Shown piece by piece: positions 1 through 12,760 of a DNA stretch of 64,000 nt; position 1 is the stretch's first letter; every line of letters begins with the position of its first letter. The notes under the pieces were generated by a model. That model was not told the origin of the DNA and did no database searches. It saw only the letters and a program-made list of their open reading frames with translations. Source of the DNA: Breviolum minutum Mf 1.05b.01 (taxonomy: Eukaryota > Sar > Dinophyceae > Suessiales > Symbiodiniaceae); contig DF239936.1 in NCBI GenBank assembly GCA_000507305.1, positions 1 to 64,000 of the forward strand, read 5' to 3'. Position numbers and translations under genes: made by a program.

Positions 1-397
1 AAAGACCAAATCATGGTTCAGCTTGGGGAATGATAGAAATTTGTATGCTTAGTGTACTTGCATATATCGATTTATAGATAGGGACATTGCCCGGCAATAT
101 GCTGAGTTAGCACACCTTAATCCTGTGGGAAGGCGCGCATCGATCGTGTGCCCTCGCCCGCAACGCAGCGACAACCATCCTTGGAGGCAGAGTTGGAAAA
201 ATCATTTGTATATTTTATGTACTCTATGTGAAGTATATGGTTATATGATTTACAAATAACATAATTACTATGTATTGTATATCCACTATATATTATATAT
301 TCTTTGTGTTTATAAAGATCCCAAGAGAATCAGAGTAACCAACATTTTGCCTTCGCCCTGAGACTGCGCTGCCGCGCTCCGGTTGCGCTCCTTCGGC

Positions 398-2502
398 ATG
401 GACGGAACGACCGCCCAGCCAGGCGATTCAGGGGTGGGAATCAGGTGGTTAAATGCTGGGAGAGGGTAGGGGAAGGGTGGAGTCATTAGATGTGTGGAGG
501 TCTAAACTCCCATCTTTTTGTTGTTTGTCTTTGTTTTTAAGTAACAGGTCATTTGGGATGCGAGATCAGCCCAAGGGATGCTGGCTCGTCAGAATGAGGA
601 TGACATCTTTGAAGGGATACCTGTAAACCTTCCCCACTGTTGTCGGCTTCCTGTTGGAGATGGAAGGGCACGCACTGGAAACCATGGGAAAACCTTCCTA
701 GCTGGTAGCTGAAGGGAATCCGGTCAACATGACAAGGCTAATTTCAGGTTTGGGAATCATAAATCGCCCGGGGTGGACACATTTGATGATTGACAGACCA
801 TAAGCAATCCCAATTGATTCTTTTGTAGTATGGCTGTTCAGTTTCAGTGCAATGTTGCAAGCATTTTTCATGTTCATTGCTTTCACTGTTTTCAACCACA
901 ACGAGCTTTTCAAAGAGTTCCATCATTTCAGAGAAATCCATGTTGGTTTTGGCTTGAATCTTTGTTGGAAAAAATCGGGAACATGTTTGTTGGGAGGTAG
1001 ACCCCCTTCATCCCTGTGCCATGGTCCCCCACAGCGCCAACTCCCTGGCGGGGTGTCAGGAGAAGCGTGCACCGGAAGAACAATGGGCCACCAAGGCCAA
1101 GTTGGTGAAAAACTTGTACCCTGAAAAAGTTTGATGTTTTTTTCTGATAGGTATTTAATACCAACTACTCACAGGAGGTCTTCTTAATTGACCAGGTGTT
1201 TTTTGAGATCTTTTTAATTTTTTTCGCGAGATTCATTCATGGGTGTGTTTTCCTTTATGAAGTCATCCACGTGTTTTCATTTGAACAAGAAGTATACTTG
1301 AAAAGATTATTTTAAGGGGACAGGTGTTGAGCAACGAATGGAAGATTGCAACCACATTATAGATTGAGAGCCACCTGTTTTTAGCATCCGTTGGTTTTTG
1401 GCAAATATTGTGGATAGGCCAAAAAAACAACATGCACCACTTGGAATGGTATTTTTGCTGCAAATCATGGCACTAGCATTTCTCTTCATCATCGGGGGAG
1501 AACATCAAGGTGGTTGTGGTGGTTGTTGTTGCTTGTCGCGAACAGGTCACTCGGTATCAACAGCATCAGGCAGGGTTTTTTCCTCGCACCCTGCAGGAGG
1601 GCTTCAAAACAATCACGGTTGAACATGGGTAGTGCAGGAAGGAATTTGCAGGAAGACATTTTCAGTTTCCGTGTTTTTCTTCGGAGTAAGTAGGTACGTC
1701 AAGTTATATTAGAATGGAAAAACAATTGAAAGTCTGATTTTTGGAAGAAAACATGTTCTTTCAGTCTTGTTTTCCACTACTTTGCACATTGCAGAGTTTG
1801 TTTGCTTCAATGGTGCTTGTTCTGCACTGGAGTGAATTTACATATCTTAGTTTGACTCAAACACCCAGGTCTTAAGAACTGGGTGCAGTAGTGCCGTACA
1901 TCAAAATATGATAAATTGCCTGATAATACCCTTTACTTCATACTTCACAGATTCCGGCCGTTTGGACCCAATCGAAATCCAAACGACAGACCTGGGCACC
2001 ACCGGCTGGAACCAGTACTCCTTTGTGGGGCCGGGCACCCTTGGAGATGGAGATACAAGCGATTGGAACACCTTTTCTGTATTCAAGATCGTTTTGAATG
2101 TTTTCAAAAAGAGAGGCAAGTGGTTTGGAGCACAAAATGACTTTTACTTTCAATTTTGATAAAAAGACAGCCTGACAGCTGGTTTTTGGAGGTAGTTTTG
2201 GCTTACATATCCTGTTCCAGACTTCAGCCCTGGGATCCAGGTGTTGGAGGTTTCGCAATTACCTTATTTCTGATGGAACATCCCTCACATTTGGTGTCAA
2301 ATCATGAGGCTTGTATCTGACAAATTTGAGGATTCTCTTGGGTGTTTTTACTGCCACGAGTGAACCCTTCCATGAACCCCACGCCCGAGGTGTGAAAGCT
2401 CCCAACATGAGCACCATCAATGTAACTCCGAATCCTGTGACTGTTGCAAGGTGCCGGATGGATGGTGACGGGGTGGTGGTGATGATTGTATTTGGTTTGT
2501 GA
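398..2502 (+). CDS. Six-exon gene, unknown product
   Basis: Proposed exons are 398-433, 548-622, 997-1128, 1501-1628, 1951-2115 and 2331-2502. Each lies between plausible acceptors and donors, and the phases agree all the way from an ATG at 398 to a TGA at 2500-2502, giving about 235 residues. Splice sites are GT-AG except the fifth donor, which is GC (GAGAG then GCAAG), a donor type known in dinoflagellates. Exon 2 begins VIWDARSAQGML. Exon 3 contains ANSLAGCQEKRAPEEQW. Exon 4 has a seven-valine run followed by ACREQVTRYQQ. Exon 6 contains NVTPNPVTVARCRMDG and ends VVMIVFGL. No domain was recognised, and no signal peptide or clear membrane helix is visible. Exon 5 is open in all three plus frames; its frame was chosen because only that one joins the long frame of exon 6. 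The 5' exon is short, so an upstream start remains possible. Confidence 0.45.
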
Positions 2503-2853
2503 AGAAGCTTGGTGAAGCTGGAGGATGTTTTGAAAGCACCGATTCCCCCGAGGTATTTCTTTCAAAACCTTGAAGTTGGGTGTTATCATGTTACCCACCT
2601 TAAGAAAAGCACCCAGAAAAGAAATCTAAGGATCATACAATCATATCACGAACCTTCAGAGTGCAGGAACGACTTAAAACTTATCTTCAATGTTTCCTGG
2701 AGGGTATGTCTATGGATGTATTTATAGTTGTATACATATCTAAGTATATATATATACATAGATTTATGTATATATATATATTTAGATATGCATAGAATGC
2801 CAAGGCCGATTTTTCCACAAAAAAAAGATGCAGTTACTGACTGACCAAAGAGG

Positions 2854-3459
2854 ATGATGAAATTCCATCCAGAATTTGACTCGCGAGTGATTTCATTCCG
2901 CAACTCCAGGGGACCATCTGTGGACATGGCGCGCACCACATTGCATCCACAAGGACTGCAGATTGAAAGTTGGGATCGGCATTTGAAACTGTCTACATCG
3001 AACAGTTCACCAAAGGGGGGTATTCCAGGAAGCCTTGAAAAGGATTTTGAAGAGGGCTGAATCCCACTTGTCAAGAAACGAATTGACTGCAATAAACATA
3101 AATACATAGAGGTTGGCCAGCACTGAAACTCAGGGAGTTAAAGTTGTTTTTCGACAACAAAAGGAGTTGGGCATGGTAGATGCGGTTGGTTCTGATTTTG
3201 GTCATATTTTTTGGGTACATCCATGTAGATCCTCATTGTATTTTTTGATGAACAATGCTTTTTTCATTTGCGATTGTGAGTGACTCATCTTTTCTAATGG
3301 TGAGTTACTACTCCCTTGTAGTACTAGTGAGTTTTTTTTTGCCGAAGGTTCTAATCATCACTTCCTAAACAAGATGATCATCCAAATGCGATTATTGCCA
3401 CGTGCTCACCAGGACCACAGATTCAAGCTCCGTGTTTGCAAGGCTCGGGAGGGACTTGA
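2854..3459 (+). CDS. Two-exon small gene, unknown product
   Basis: An ATG pair at 2854 opens a 55-codon exon (2854-3019) that starts MMKFHPEFDSRVISF and ends at a GGGG|GTATTC donor. A second exon (3374-3459, acceptor CTAAACAAG) continues in the matching phase with DDHPNAIIATCSPGPQ and stops at TGA. The product would be about 84 residues. A GC donor inside exon 2 (GTGTTT|GCAAGG) could instead splice on to an exon near 3722, so the 3' end is uncertain. The reverse strand of exon 1 is also open, which lowers confidence in the strand. Confidence 0.3.
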
Positions 3460-4086
3460 GATAAGATGTTGATCCTGTTCAAAAGGGATGCTGTATTTGT
3501 GGATGGCTACTGAGGTTTCTCATCATGTACTACAATGAATTCTACTACAATATATTGGTTCACCAAATGAGCTTTGGCAGACTCATCCGTTCAAAATGTT
3601 GCATTCTAAAAGAATTATGCTTCCAAGAAGATGACATTCGAAAAAACTGATGCTACAAGAGATTTTGTGAAGAACTGATGGGTCTGGAATCTTTCGACTT
3701 TCGGAAGAGTGCTTGTTGCAGTGGCAGCAACAAACAGCCACACCGAGGCCTTTCTTCCTGGCCCACAGTGTGGGTGCCACAGGCCATTCCTGTTGCCTGG
3801 CAGCGATACTGAGCCGCGATACCATTCTGTCGCTGTGCGTCTCATTTTCGGTTGGTTTTTTTTCTTCTTGGACCCTCAACAAGGTCGGAAGGGGAACCTG
3901 AGGACCCATTTTGGATCCCATCCCAGGTTGAACAAAAAAAGGTGCTTTCAAACCTGCGTTGTTCGGGTGCCGTGTTTACTAAGCCTGGGCAACATAACCC
4001 TTCCGTAAGTCGCTAGAAAGAGGTTTTTCCTTTTGTTTTAAAAGAGATGTGCCAAATAAATGTCATTCCACCACTTGTAGAGGTTT

Positions 4087-4196
4087 GATACTGTTGATGG
4101 CTGAAATCCTGCACCACCTGGCATGCAGAAAACCCTTTTAAACAATGGGATAAATTACCTATCAACTGGTGCAGGATTTCTTCCAGCAACAGTATC
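4087..4196. mobile_element. Introner-like element A1
   Basis: Terminal inverted repeats GATACTGTTGATGG and CCAGCAACAGTATC, with internal matching arms AATCCTGCACCA and TGGTGCAGGATT. 110 bases. The middle (AATGGGATAAATTACC) is shared with A4. Confidence 0.75.
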
Positions 4197-4300
4197 ACAT
4201 TATGCTGATAGTTCCCCTCGGAGTGTAAGCCTGATCTACAAAGAGTGCTGAAAGTTTGCTGTTTTACCAAGCTTAGGCTACGCCACTGAACCGCCACAGC

Positions 4301-4886
4301 ATGGGTCAAACTTTGGCGCAACTTGGAGAGAAGACACCAGGATCAAAACAGGGGGCCAGGAGGAATGAAATCAAGAATCTGTTATTCTGAGGTTCCCCCA
4401 AGAATTTTCACTTTCCATTGCAACTTTGGACTGGGAATACACCCAAGTTTTTACATATGTGGATTTAAAGACTTCCATTTGGACCGATTTTCGTCATGTC
4501 TAAACATATGTCACCCCAAAATGCACTCTATGTTTCGCTCTGTTTTGTTCAGGAAGATTTTTCTAGAAAAACACTGGTATTACACTAGTTGGAGCACCTG
4601 TATTCATTTTAAGGCTGGGATTGAAGCCTGGCTATTTTTTGTCGCGGCATCAAAAATGTCACAAGACTCCGCAGTGCCCCCCGCCTGGCGAGGCCCGGAC
4701 AAAATGTGCCGCAAGTGCCGCAAGTGAATGCACAGGCAGATGGGTGTCCTGGGCTGGGTGGTGAGTCAGCTGTTTCACCAAAAAACCATCCCTTCTATGG
4801 CGAGCATATCGAACGTGAATGATCACATCGCGAACCTCATTCAAGCAGCGTGGTCAATCATTTGTACCTGCAGTGTCAGGATGTGA
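4301..4886 (+). CDS. Two-exon small gene, unknown product
   Basis: An ATG at 4301 directly follows a CCGCCACAG acceptor-like sequence and starts MGQTLAQLGEKTPGSKQ. The exon runs to 4380 (donor AATCT|GTTATT). The second exon, 4736-4886 (acceptor AATGCACAG), is in matching phase and reads QMGVLGWVVSQLFHQ, then IANLIQAAWSIICTC, before a TGA. The predicted protein is about 76 residues, with a hydrophobic C-terminal stretch that might be a membrane segment. Because of the upstream acceptor, the ATG may be internal to a longer gene. Confidence 0.3.
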
Positions 4887-4953
4887 AGTTTTGTTGAGTT
4901 CTTTGGAGGGCCCAGTGTGTGGTAGCTTGTGCAAGATCTGTGAAAAATGAACC

Positions 4954-5106
4954 ATGGTGGTGGTGGCGGACCACAACGACGACGACACTGACGGTATTTT
5001 AGAAGGGTTAGACAAAAGACTCCATGTCTTGGGGAGACTCATCGCAAGCTTCCCCAACTTTTCAAGTTTACCAGGGTTTTTCCAACATTATTTCGAAATG
5101 ATGTAG
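4954..5106 (+). CDS. Small ORF, 50 residues
   Basis: An uninterrupted frame starts at an ATG in AACCATGG context and reads MVVVADHNDDDTDGILEG before ending at TAG. An in-frame TGA lies six bases upstream with no AG between them. The segment therefore cannot be an internal exon in this frame and must be an initiating exon, a micro-ORF or chance. The reverse strand is also open. No family was recognised. Confidence 0.22.
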   Translation: MVVVADHNDDDTDGILEGLDKRLHVLGRLIASFPNFSSLPGFFQHYFEMM

Positions 5107-7929
5107 ACAAATAAAAGGTTATATCCTGAAATACCAACAGCATGTACCATGAGAAACCTTCTAAGACCCATTGAAAAGCCCATTGTACTTGCTAGCAGCT
5201 AGAGATTGTACTCCTTTCATAGAAAGGGCTCCCATCCGTAAGTGAAAAGATGGCAGGGAATCCTGCATGGTCGTAAGTCCATTTAAGCAGAAACAGCTTT
5301 TCCAATCAATTTTCAAATCCCGATCCCTTTTTACAAAAACAATGGTTTCTTGTAGATGAATTATACAATAAAGTCGTAGGACCGAGAAGTTGCAAGGTCC
5401 AGGGTAGTTTAGTGGACGATGAAATTCTTGGGTCGCCATGTAGCTTTCATCCTCAAAATAGCTAAATGTTAAATCTGGCTTTGAATTTCAAGTATACATA
5501 CATACATGTATATATATATATATAATATGTATATGTATATTAGTGCAGTTACAGTATAATAACTATCAATATGTATATACATGTGCATGTGTGCAGTACA
5601 TCTTTGTATGAATTCATAAATTCCAGGTCCAGGTGGTGTTTTCCAATTTGTTGAATCCTCATTTTCACTCCATTTTCTTTGGAGAAGATTTCCAAGATTC
5701 TCCGACAGGTGATCCATCGTGGCATCATCAACCAGGCTCCTCCACAGGCGGGAGCTGTTCTTACTTGATACGACTTGAAACAAATCACAATGTGTTTCTA
5801 TTTTTTTGTTATTTTTTGTCTATAAAGTTTACATATGCACATTTTTTACAGGTTGTTGTTCAAATGTAAGTTGTAGTTATGGTTTGGGTTGGCCCCATTC
5901 CCAGTAATTCTGGTGGTGACTATGTTTGGGAAGGGGGACAACACACATATATATATATATATTGTTTGCTTCTGTCCTTCTTCCTATTCATGTTTTTTAA
6001 CTCTATTTTGCTGTTGTTATCGCGGTTGACATTTGGCAGCGGCAAAAGGCAAAAGCTTTTGTTTTCTGTATTTCTTCAAAATTCACTGGTTTTGCTGCTG
6101 GGAACATCTTTCTTTTAAGCATCACAACGGGATTGGTGAGGGTTTTCTCCCACAACTTTGTCAACCTCAAGCCCCCATCTCCAAGCACTTGGTGCTCGAG
6201 GCCAACAAAAACACCTCTGGTTTTGGTTTTTGCTACCCGGGAATGAAGAACTACCCATGTCAGTAGGGACCGTAGCCTTTTTTGGGGGTTCCCTGTCCGC
6301 AGAATGGGGACAACCAAAACGGGTTGTTCCGGTCACCAGTTCCCTGAGCATTGATCAAAAAAACTCTGTCTGCTTTTGTTGATTTTGGCAGTAAAGATCG
6401 TGATCAGGCCATCCAGGCCATCCATAACCAGGAATTTATTGAAATGTGATCATGTCACGACTGGAGGTGTCAAGGTGTGAAATGGTGAAATATGCAAAGT
6501 TGGCGGGTTTTTTTCACGAAAACGGCAAGGTGCTATTGGAGGAGACCGATCTCTTGAGCAGGCCAGGGGTTTTGGAACCTGTAGGCCAACGGCTACAAAC
6601 AAACACACAAGAAAGGACTCTAACACCACAACCCCAAAACCAAGACAACAGGAACTACAAAAGCTGTCAAATAGCGCCACATTCGGGGAAATGGCAAGAC
6701 GGCGTTTTGCCCGAACCTATTTTTCTGGTGCAGGAACCTATCTTGGGAAAAGCCATCCAACGAAAGCGAGTCCAAAATTCCGACATGGAAGCCTTAAAAG
6801 CCATTTTTTGTTTTATTTCCAGTTCTTCTTGCTAAGATGGACCCTCATTGATGCGAAATGTCTTGGGATGCTCCAGCCAATTTTAAAAAAAAATCGAAAA
6901 AGATGGTGCCTCTGGTCTTTCCCTCTTTCCATTCTCCCCCAAACAGTTTGAGAGACCCTTTGTGTCAGAGACCTTGCCACAATGGGTCCCTTAGATGCCT
7001 CAACAACAGCGGTCGCAACCTGCAGGTCACGCCGGACCCAGCCCTTTGTACAATCAATCCCTACAGCTCATCCCGTTGCTTGGATTGATAGGATTGGATG
7101 GGCTGAACAGGAATTGGCATAGGGCATAGGGATGGATATCGTTGGGTGTTTTGGTTCCATTTTGCTTCATGCAATGGCTTTGAGCCCAGAGTGTTTTGGG
7201 AAATCCCTTGCACACCCGGACACTGCGGCATTGATTCAATAGCAGCTGGGCTGATTGCAGAAGATAGTATGATCCTAAAAGATAGGTTAGGTGCAATAAA
7301 TTCCATGGGGAGCGTGTGCTTTCTGGTAAACCAATTTTTTGGCATTGTTATAAGACTGGAATGTATTCACCAATTTAGGCCGGTTCGCTCAGCTTAGGTT
7401 TTTGTTCGGTCCTTTTTCAAGGTGGTAGGTAGATCTAGGTGGCAATATACCCAGCAAGTCCAACACGTAGTTGTAAAATATTTTATCGAGTGACCATTCA
7501 AAGACCATTGTTTGTTTGTAAGAATTATCATGGCAATTGAGGGTACATAGCTGCCACACCTGCCAGGAAACAGCATCATTGTCCCTTCATGCTTCTGAAA
7601 AGGAGACCCTCATTTCCTGGCTGAAATTCCCATATCCAACTTGAAAAGTTGACGAGGTTTTCTCAGCTAAGTTGGATCTGATCCATCCCATCTTCCACAG
7701 CTCCTAAGGCCTTTCTGCATCGCTGGCCGTTTCATTGAAATTCGAAGCTGAAGAATGGAAGAATCACAGAACTTTACAGAACCTAGCAGAACTCGAAATT
7801 TCAAAACATGGAAATTGGAGGAGGAAAAATACTTAAAGAATCAAGATATTAAAAAAGGAATGTTACCATTTGTTGCCAAAACGGCAAAATCAGATTTTAT
7901 GATAAATATGTTTTTATTAAAAAGTAGCA

Positions 7930-10900
7930 AAAACAAATTCTTGCAATAAAGACTTTCGAATTTAGAAATGTAGCAGTCAAATAAGGAAGAATGAAGTTAG
8001 ATGATCATTTAGTTAAGGAAATGTAGTTAAATGATAATTTGGACAGGGAATAATGGGATTAGGAAATATTTAGATAAGGAAATATTTGATTAGATATTTT
8101 AATATTTTANGGTGGATTTTTTTTTTTAATAAATAATAATAATAAAATAATAATAATAATAATTTGATATTGAAATTAATGAAAATAAACATTAAAAATA
8201 ATAAAAAATAATTTTAATAAAATAATATTTTTTTTTCGATAATAATATTTTTGTTTTTAAATCAAAGACAAAAAAAATACCCAGATTTATATAATTTGAA
8301 AAAGCAAGAGTTTTTTGACTTATTCTATTTACCTGGATTTTTTTCGGATTTAATTATATTATTTTTTTTGAATTATTTAACTAAAAGAAATCGGCATGCT
8401 CTAGCATAAATAAATAAAGATTTTCGCAAATTTATTTTTTTGTAGACAATCTATAATTTATCCAAAGTCCGGTGAATCAAGGAATTCGAACAGCTAACTA
8501 GACATTCTTTATGCATCCAGCTATCTCAGGATGCTGTCACTGCTGGCGCTGGAGGCGAGATCACATGCCAGGCTTAGCGCGAGAGGGATGATTGAAGGCA
8601 GCGTTTGAAAACTAAGAAAAATTAATGCCAGATAAAATGAAAACCTCTGATTTCAAAGCAAAAAAAAAGTCAACCTTTTGAGAGGTTGAAGTCTTTAACA
8701 TTTTTTTCCACAACATTGTTATTCGAAATCATTTTCAATCGTTTGTTTTGCCTGGAGAAAAAGTTTTTTCTTTCATTTTGAAATAGTATGACTTTTTCCA
8801 ATATTTTTTTTCTGATAGAAGCAACTTACATTACCCAAAAAACATTCGAGGGCAAATGCGTATAGCTGCAAAATAAATTGTATTTTATTGTTTTCATATT
8901 CTTCAATTGAAAATTTTATGTAAATTTTAAATCAATCGCCAGACACATTCAATATTTCTTTTGGCTACTTTTCAAAACAAAAACTGAAATCATTATATCA
9001 TGAAATACTTTTTCTGCAAAATTCTTGGAATTGTTTGTGCATGCTCGTGGTTGCTCTGGCAAACTTTTCCCGCGACATACACGTTGTTTTTTTTTTGTTC
9101 GAAGTGGGTGCCCATTGCTGCAACAAAAAACCATTCTCATCAATACAATTTTTGCACCTGTCGTGGTTGTGGAAAAAGCTGTTGAATCCTTTGGGATTTT
9201 TTGCCTTTTCTCCTAGGTGTAATGTTTTGTGTGCAGCATTCGATTGAACTTGGGAGCAATAAGCCGAGCAGAAAATCCTGTAAAGTTTTTTTGCTTTTTC
9301 AAATTCTTTGAATTTTCAAATTCTTTGAATTTTCAAATTCTTTGAAATTACAAATCAATTTCACTCAGGAGAGAAAATCTTACTAAAGTTAATGAAAATA
9401 AGAGATTTATATGGAGAGATAAGGCGCTTGTAAGTGGGAATGACCAAAGAATCTAATAAAATCTCCAGAAAATAGGATTATAAAGTGAATCTTTTGGTGA
9501 ATCCTTGCTCCCACGGTTCCTTCCATCACCTAAGAATTCAATAATAGATTTCCTTGGCATATCGGGTCCTCTGTCCCCTTTAAACCTATAATAAGCTGTG
9601 GAAAGAGGAAAGACCCGGGACTGATAATAAGCCTTAGATTTCTTGGAGTCTACTGGTTAATATTGGTTCATTTGTAGAAGAATAAGAGACTTAATATCTG
9701 AACTGAGTGTTTCTACCGCCATGACAACATTAAACTTTACATTTATTAGAAGACTTTCAGTAGCGGTAATGATTAGGAAAGACGGACCGTCACTAGCTTC
9801 TTCACCCAAATATTATTGTTGAAGCTTCTTAGGTAGTCTGGAGGCCTCTGTGAAGGAAGGAAAAGTCAATAGAAAATGTAGGGCCTCCCAATGTAATCCT
9901 ATAAGAAATAATAGAAATAATAAGAAATTATAGAAATATAAGAGATTTTGGATAGATAAGAGGCTGGACACTATAGGATTAGGAATTTCTTTGATTAGTA
10001 CACCAGCCTCCTACACTAAGACAATAAGATTTTGACTGATCATTTACTAAGAAATCCTACCAAAATACCTTTAAAGGCAAATAAATCCCTTATATCTTCC
10101 AGTTCATTCCTTGGATTAGAGGTCAAGCATCCTGTCGTAATCCCTTGCGGAAGCCTCTTGGCCATACCCCTCCCACCACTCCCACGCTCCTTTCCCGCTC
10201 TCTCTCTCTCATTCCTTTCATCCATTCCGGGAGTGAACGCGAGTGGAGCGTGAGAGAGGGGAATGCTGGTAAGATATGGTAAGATCAAACTCAGTTCATC
10301 TAGAAATCCTATAATGAATCCCTTCAATCGATTGGAAAGTTAAGTTAAGACAAGATAATAAAAGAAAATAGATTATTAATGGAAAACACGATAACCGAGT
10401 AATAATCCCTAAAAATATTATTTATTGGTTACTTACCTTCCTCCACCTACAGTTACCACAGATTTTAAACCAAACAATCTAAGGATTCACGTCCCTCGGC
10501 ATACAGGCTCTTCCTAGACTCTCCTCCGTCACTATGCGCCAGCCATAGGACACGAAGATATGCTAGCGCTAGCGTGGAGTGAGACGGAGGCGAGATAAGA
10601 GTGAAAGAAATAAGAATTTTAATAGGAATAATATGGGTTTACCTACCAAAGAAGTATAAATGAAATATAAATAGAAAATTCTTTAATAATTACTGATAAA
10701 CCCATAATAAGATAAATACAAAATAATATTAATAAAATGTCAAAATAATAATAATGTGAGAGAACTTGTCGTATGCGGGCTATGGCCTAACCAAAACCTT
10801 TAAAATGCAAATATTTTATTTTATTATTATGCGTTTCTTTGATTGCTTTTTCCATAATAATTCATCTTAAAGTTCCATTTTCTATCTTAAATCTCATATT

Positions 10901-12470
10901 ATTTTCTTATTTATTTCTTCATTATATTTATATTTTAAAGTTATTTGTATTTCCTATTCATAAAAGCTGATATTAATTTTATTTACATTTTCAGTATTCT
11001 TTGGTCCTATTTTCTATCTTCTAATTCTCTTATCCTAATCCTTTCATCCTTTGTCCCGGCTTAATAATCTACATTTTTTATTTATTTTTACTTAATAATC
11101 TTTGCCGGGACAAAGCCCAAGAATTACACATATTATATTTATTATTACAGATTATTTATTATGGATTTTAATGGCCTTTTCTTCTTCTTTCCATTCCTTT
11201 CTGGTACCGTCTTCCACCTCTAGATTTCCTATCCTCCTAAGACTGAACTAGACCAGCTATTGACATTACCAAGCCTTTCAATCATCAACAGTGGTCACAG
11301 GATTCATCATAAAATCTGGTTTGCCTTTATGGACTAGTACCCGGATCTTATTATTGACCAAAGAAATCTCAGAAATTAAATATGAATCCACATACCAGGA
11401 ATGAACCGTCGAGAGTAAACTGGCCACCTAGATTCAGCCTTAGAGACAGGCTCCCTTTGGTCGCCAAGGAACATTGGAAGGTAGATGAAGGGAATAGAAA
11501 AGTGGAAACCGCCCGGAAGGAACTCTCGGATAGAATCCTTAGATGGAACGTTCCTTGGCAAAGAAACCCTTATGAAATATATGAAAATAGTGTATTATAG
11601 GTGGCGAGAGCCCATTGACAGTGAATTAATCATTAAATTTCTTAGTGTATGCAGGCTCTCGCTCGGGTGCGGCAGCATGAAGATGAAGGTAGACCAGGTA
11701 ACCCAATAAAGGAGAAATAGACCCAGAATGTATAATCTCAAGATAGAACACAATGAATCCAAAGAAAAGTCAATAATAAATCTAATGAAGAAGATTACCA
11801 GATAATGAGAATAAGATAGGGAAATAGAAGTAGAAGACATTAAAAATATAATCAAAATATTGCTATCTTGAGGTAACCCATGCCACATAATCTCGCCAAA
11901 AGATACACTTTTATCCCATTCACTCAGGTCCTTCCGGATGAGATCACAGTATGATTCACTTTTTAATCTTATGGTGTTACAAGGGTGACCGAAGGGAGAC
12001 CCACGGGCGTAGCCTAGGGGCCAGAGGTGTGTCAAAAAGGTGCCCCAACGGTAAGAATCTTAGAATTTTATATTCAGTGTAGCCTCTGGCCCAAGATCTC
12101 ACCAAAATTCTCCAATATTTTCATATTTTCTGTGGCTTGGGCCTCTCGTGTATATCCTGATAATTTGTGAAAAGGCATCCAAAAGAAGAAAAGATTGTAA
12201 TGTGTCCTCTTCAGGTGGTTTGCATGATAGACTTTCATCAAGCCAGTGAAGGCACATTCCTTCACCATGCTGGTTGAGCATGCAGGAGGTAGCATTGTAG
12301 AAGTGATCCTGTGCAAATACAGTCGACAAGTATGAAGATGCCTCTAAAAGGTCTTTTGCAAACGGGTCCCCGAGACTACGTGTCCAGGACGAAGGGTGGG
12401 TCGGGTGGTAGCAGCAGTAGAAGCAGTTGGCAGCAGTGTAGTAGCAGCAGGAGTAGTGGTCGGTAGTGGT
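7930..12470. other. AT-rich, palindrome-dense, gene-poor tract
   Basis: No coding-like exon was found on either strand for about 4.5 kb. The first part (8100-8460) is AAT/TTA-rich, with a single undetermined base at 8110. From about 9.4 kb, GC-rich patches embedded in AT-rich sequence form imperfect inverted repeats. Examples are GACGGACCGTC (9780), GCTAGCGCTAGC (10562-10573), CCTCCGTC facing GACGGAGG around 10527-10590, CACGCTCC facing GGAGCGTG around 10181-10250, and CTTTGTCCCGGC facing GCCGGGACAAAG (11047-11116). Introner families seen elsewhere are absent here, so the tract has a different history from the rest of the window. Dinoflagellate mitochondrial non-coding DNA is rich in such palindromes, but no mitochondrial gene was recognised. 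Confidence 0.5.
9297..9350. repeat. Three-copy 15-bp direct repeat
   Basis: TTTTCAAATTCTTTGAA occurs three times head to tail. Each unit is itself palindromic (TTCAAA and TTTGAA). Confidence 0.8.
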
Positions 12471-12486
12471 AGCAGTGGTGCTGATT

Positions 12487-12760
12487 GGTCAGGACTAGTT
12501 TTTCGACATCGGAACCTCAGAACTTGAAAAATGTGCTCGGGAGACATGTTTTGTACATTTTTATTTCAAAATGTGACTCTCGCCACAGCGGTGTGCATTT
12601 TTTTGGACATCTGAACTTCAAACATTTTCACTTCAAAGTGAGGTTTTTGCCACAGCGGCGTGCATTTTTTCGACATCTGAGCTTCAAAAAGTGCTCCGGA
12701 CAAGTCGTGCTTTGTACAATTTCACTTCAAAATGTGCTTTTTGCCACAGCGCTACTACTA
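12487..12760. repeat. Tandem repeat of about 70-110 bp, three units
   Basis: Three diverged units share TTTTTCGACATCTGA, ACTTCAAAATGTG and GCCACAGCG(G). The middle unit lacks an internal part. The array opens the large repeat block that runs to 16.2 kb. Confidence 0.7.

Larger units (their letters stand above)
3722..7752 (+). other. Series of plus-strand exon-like segments
   Basis: Several short plus-strand segments have coding-like composition and good flanking splice signals, but I could not join them into a phased model. They are 3722-3849 (after a TTGTTGCAG acceptor), 3882-3926, 5686-5772 (KISKILRQVIHRGIINQ), 6118-6262 (KHLVLEANKNTSGFGF), 6651-6727 (ELQKLSNSATFGEMAR), 6948-7087 (Cys-rich, RDPLCQRPCHNGS), 7163-7285 and 7700-7752. 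All eight read on the same strand, which favours one or more real genes. Introner A1 (4087-4196) and two small models (4301-4886, 4954-5106) lie inside the range. Confidence 0.28.

Noticed and set aside
698..960. Minus-strand frames (MELFEKLVVVEN and TTKESIGIAYGLSII)
   Set aside because: Coding-like but in two frames, antisense within the first intron region of the plus-strand gene at 398-2502. Possible nested pseudogene, but not enough to call.
5161..5439. 92-codon complete minus-strand ORF
   Set aside because: No splice context, AT-rich composition and plus-strand exons on both sides make chance more likely.
11595..12035. 146-codon minus-strand ORF with hydrophobic stretches
   Set aside because: Lies in the AT-rich palindromic tract. 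The hydrophobic stretches follow from TTA/ATA-rich sequence, with no homology or start context.
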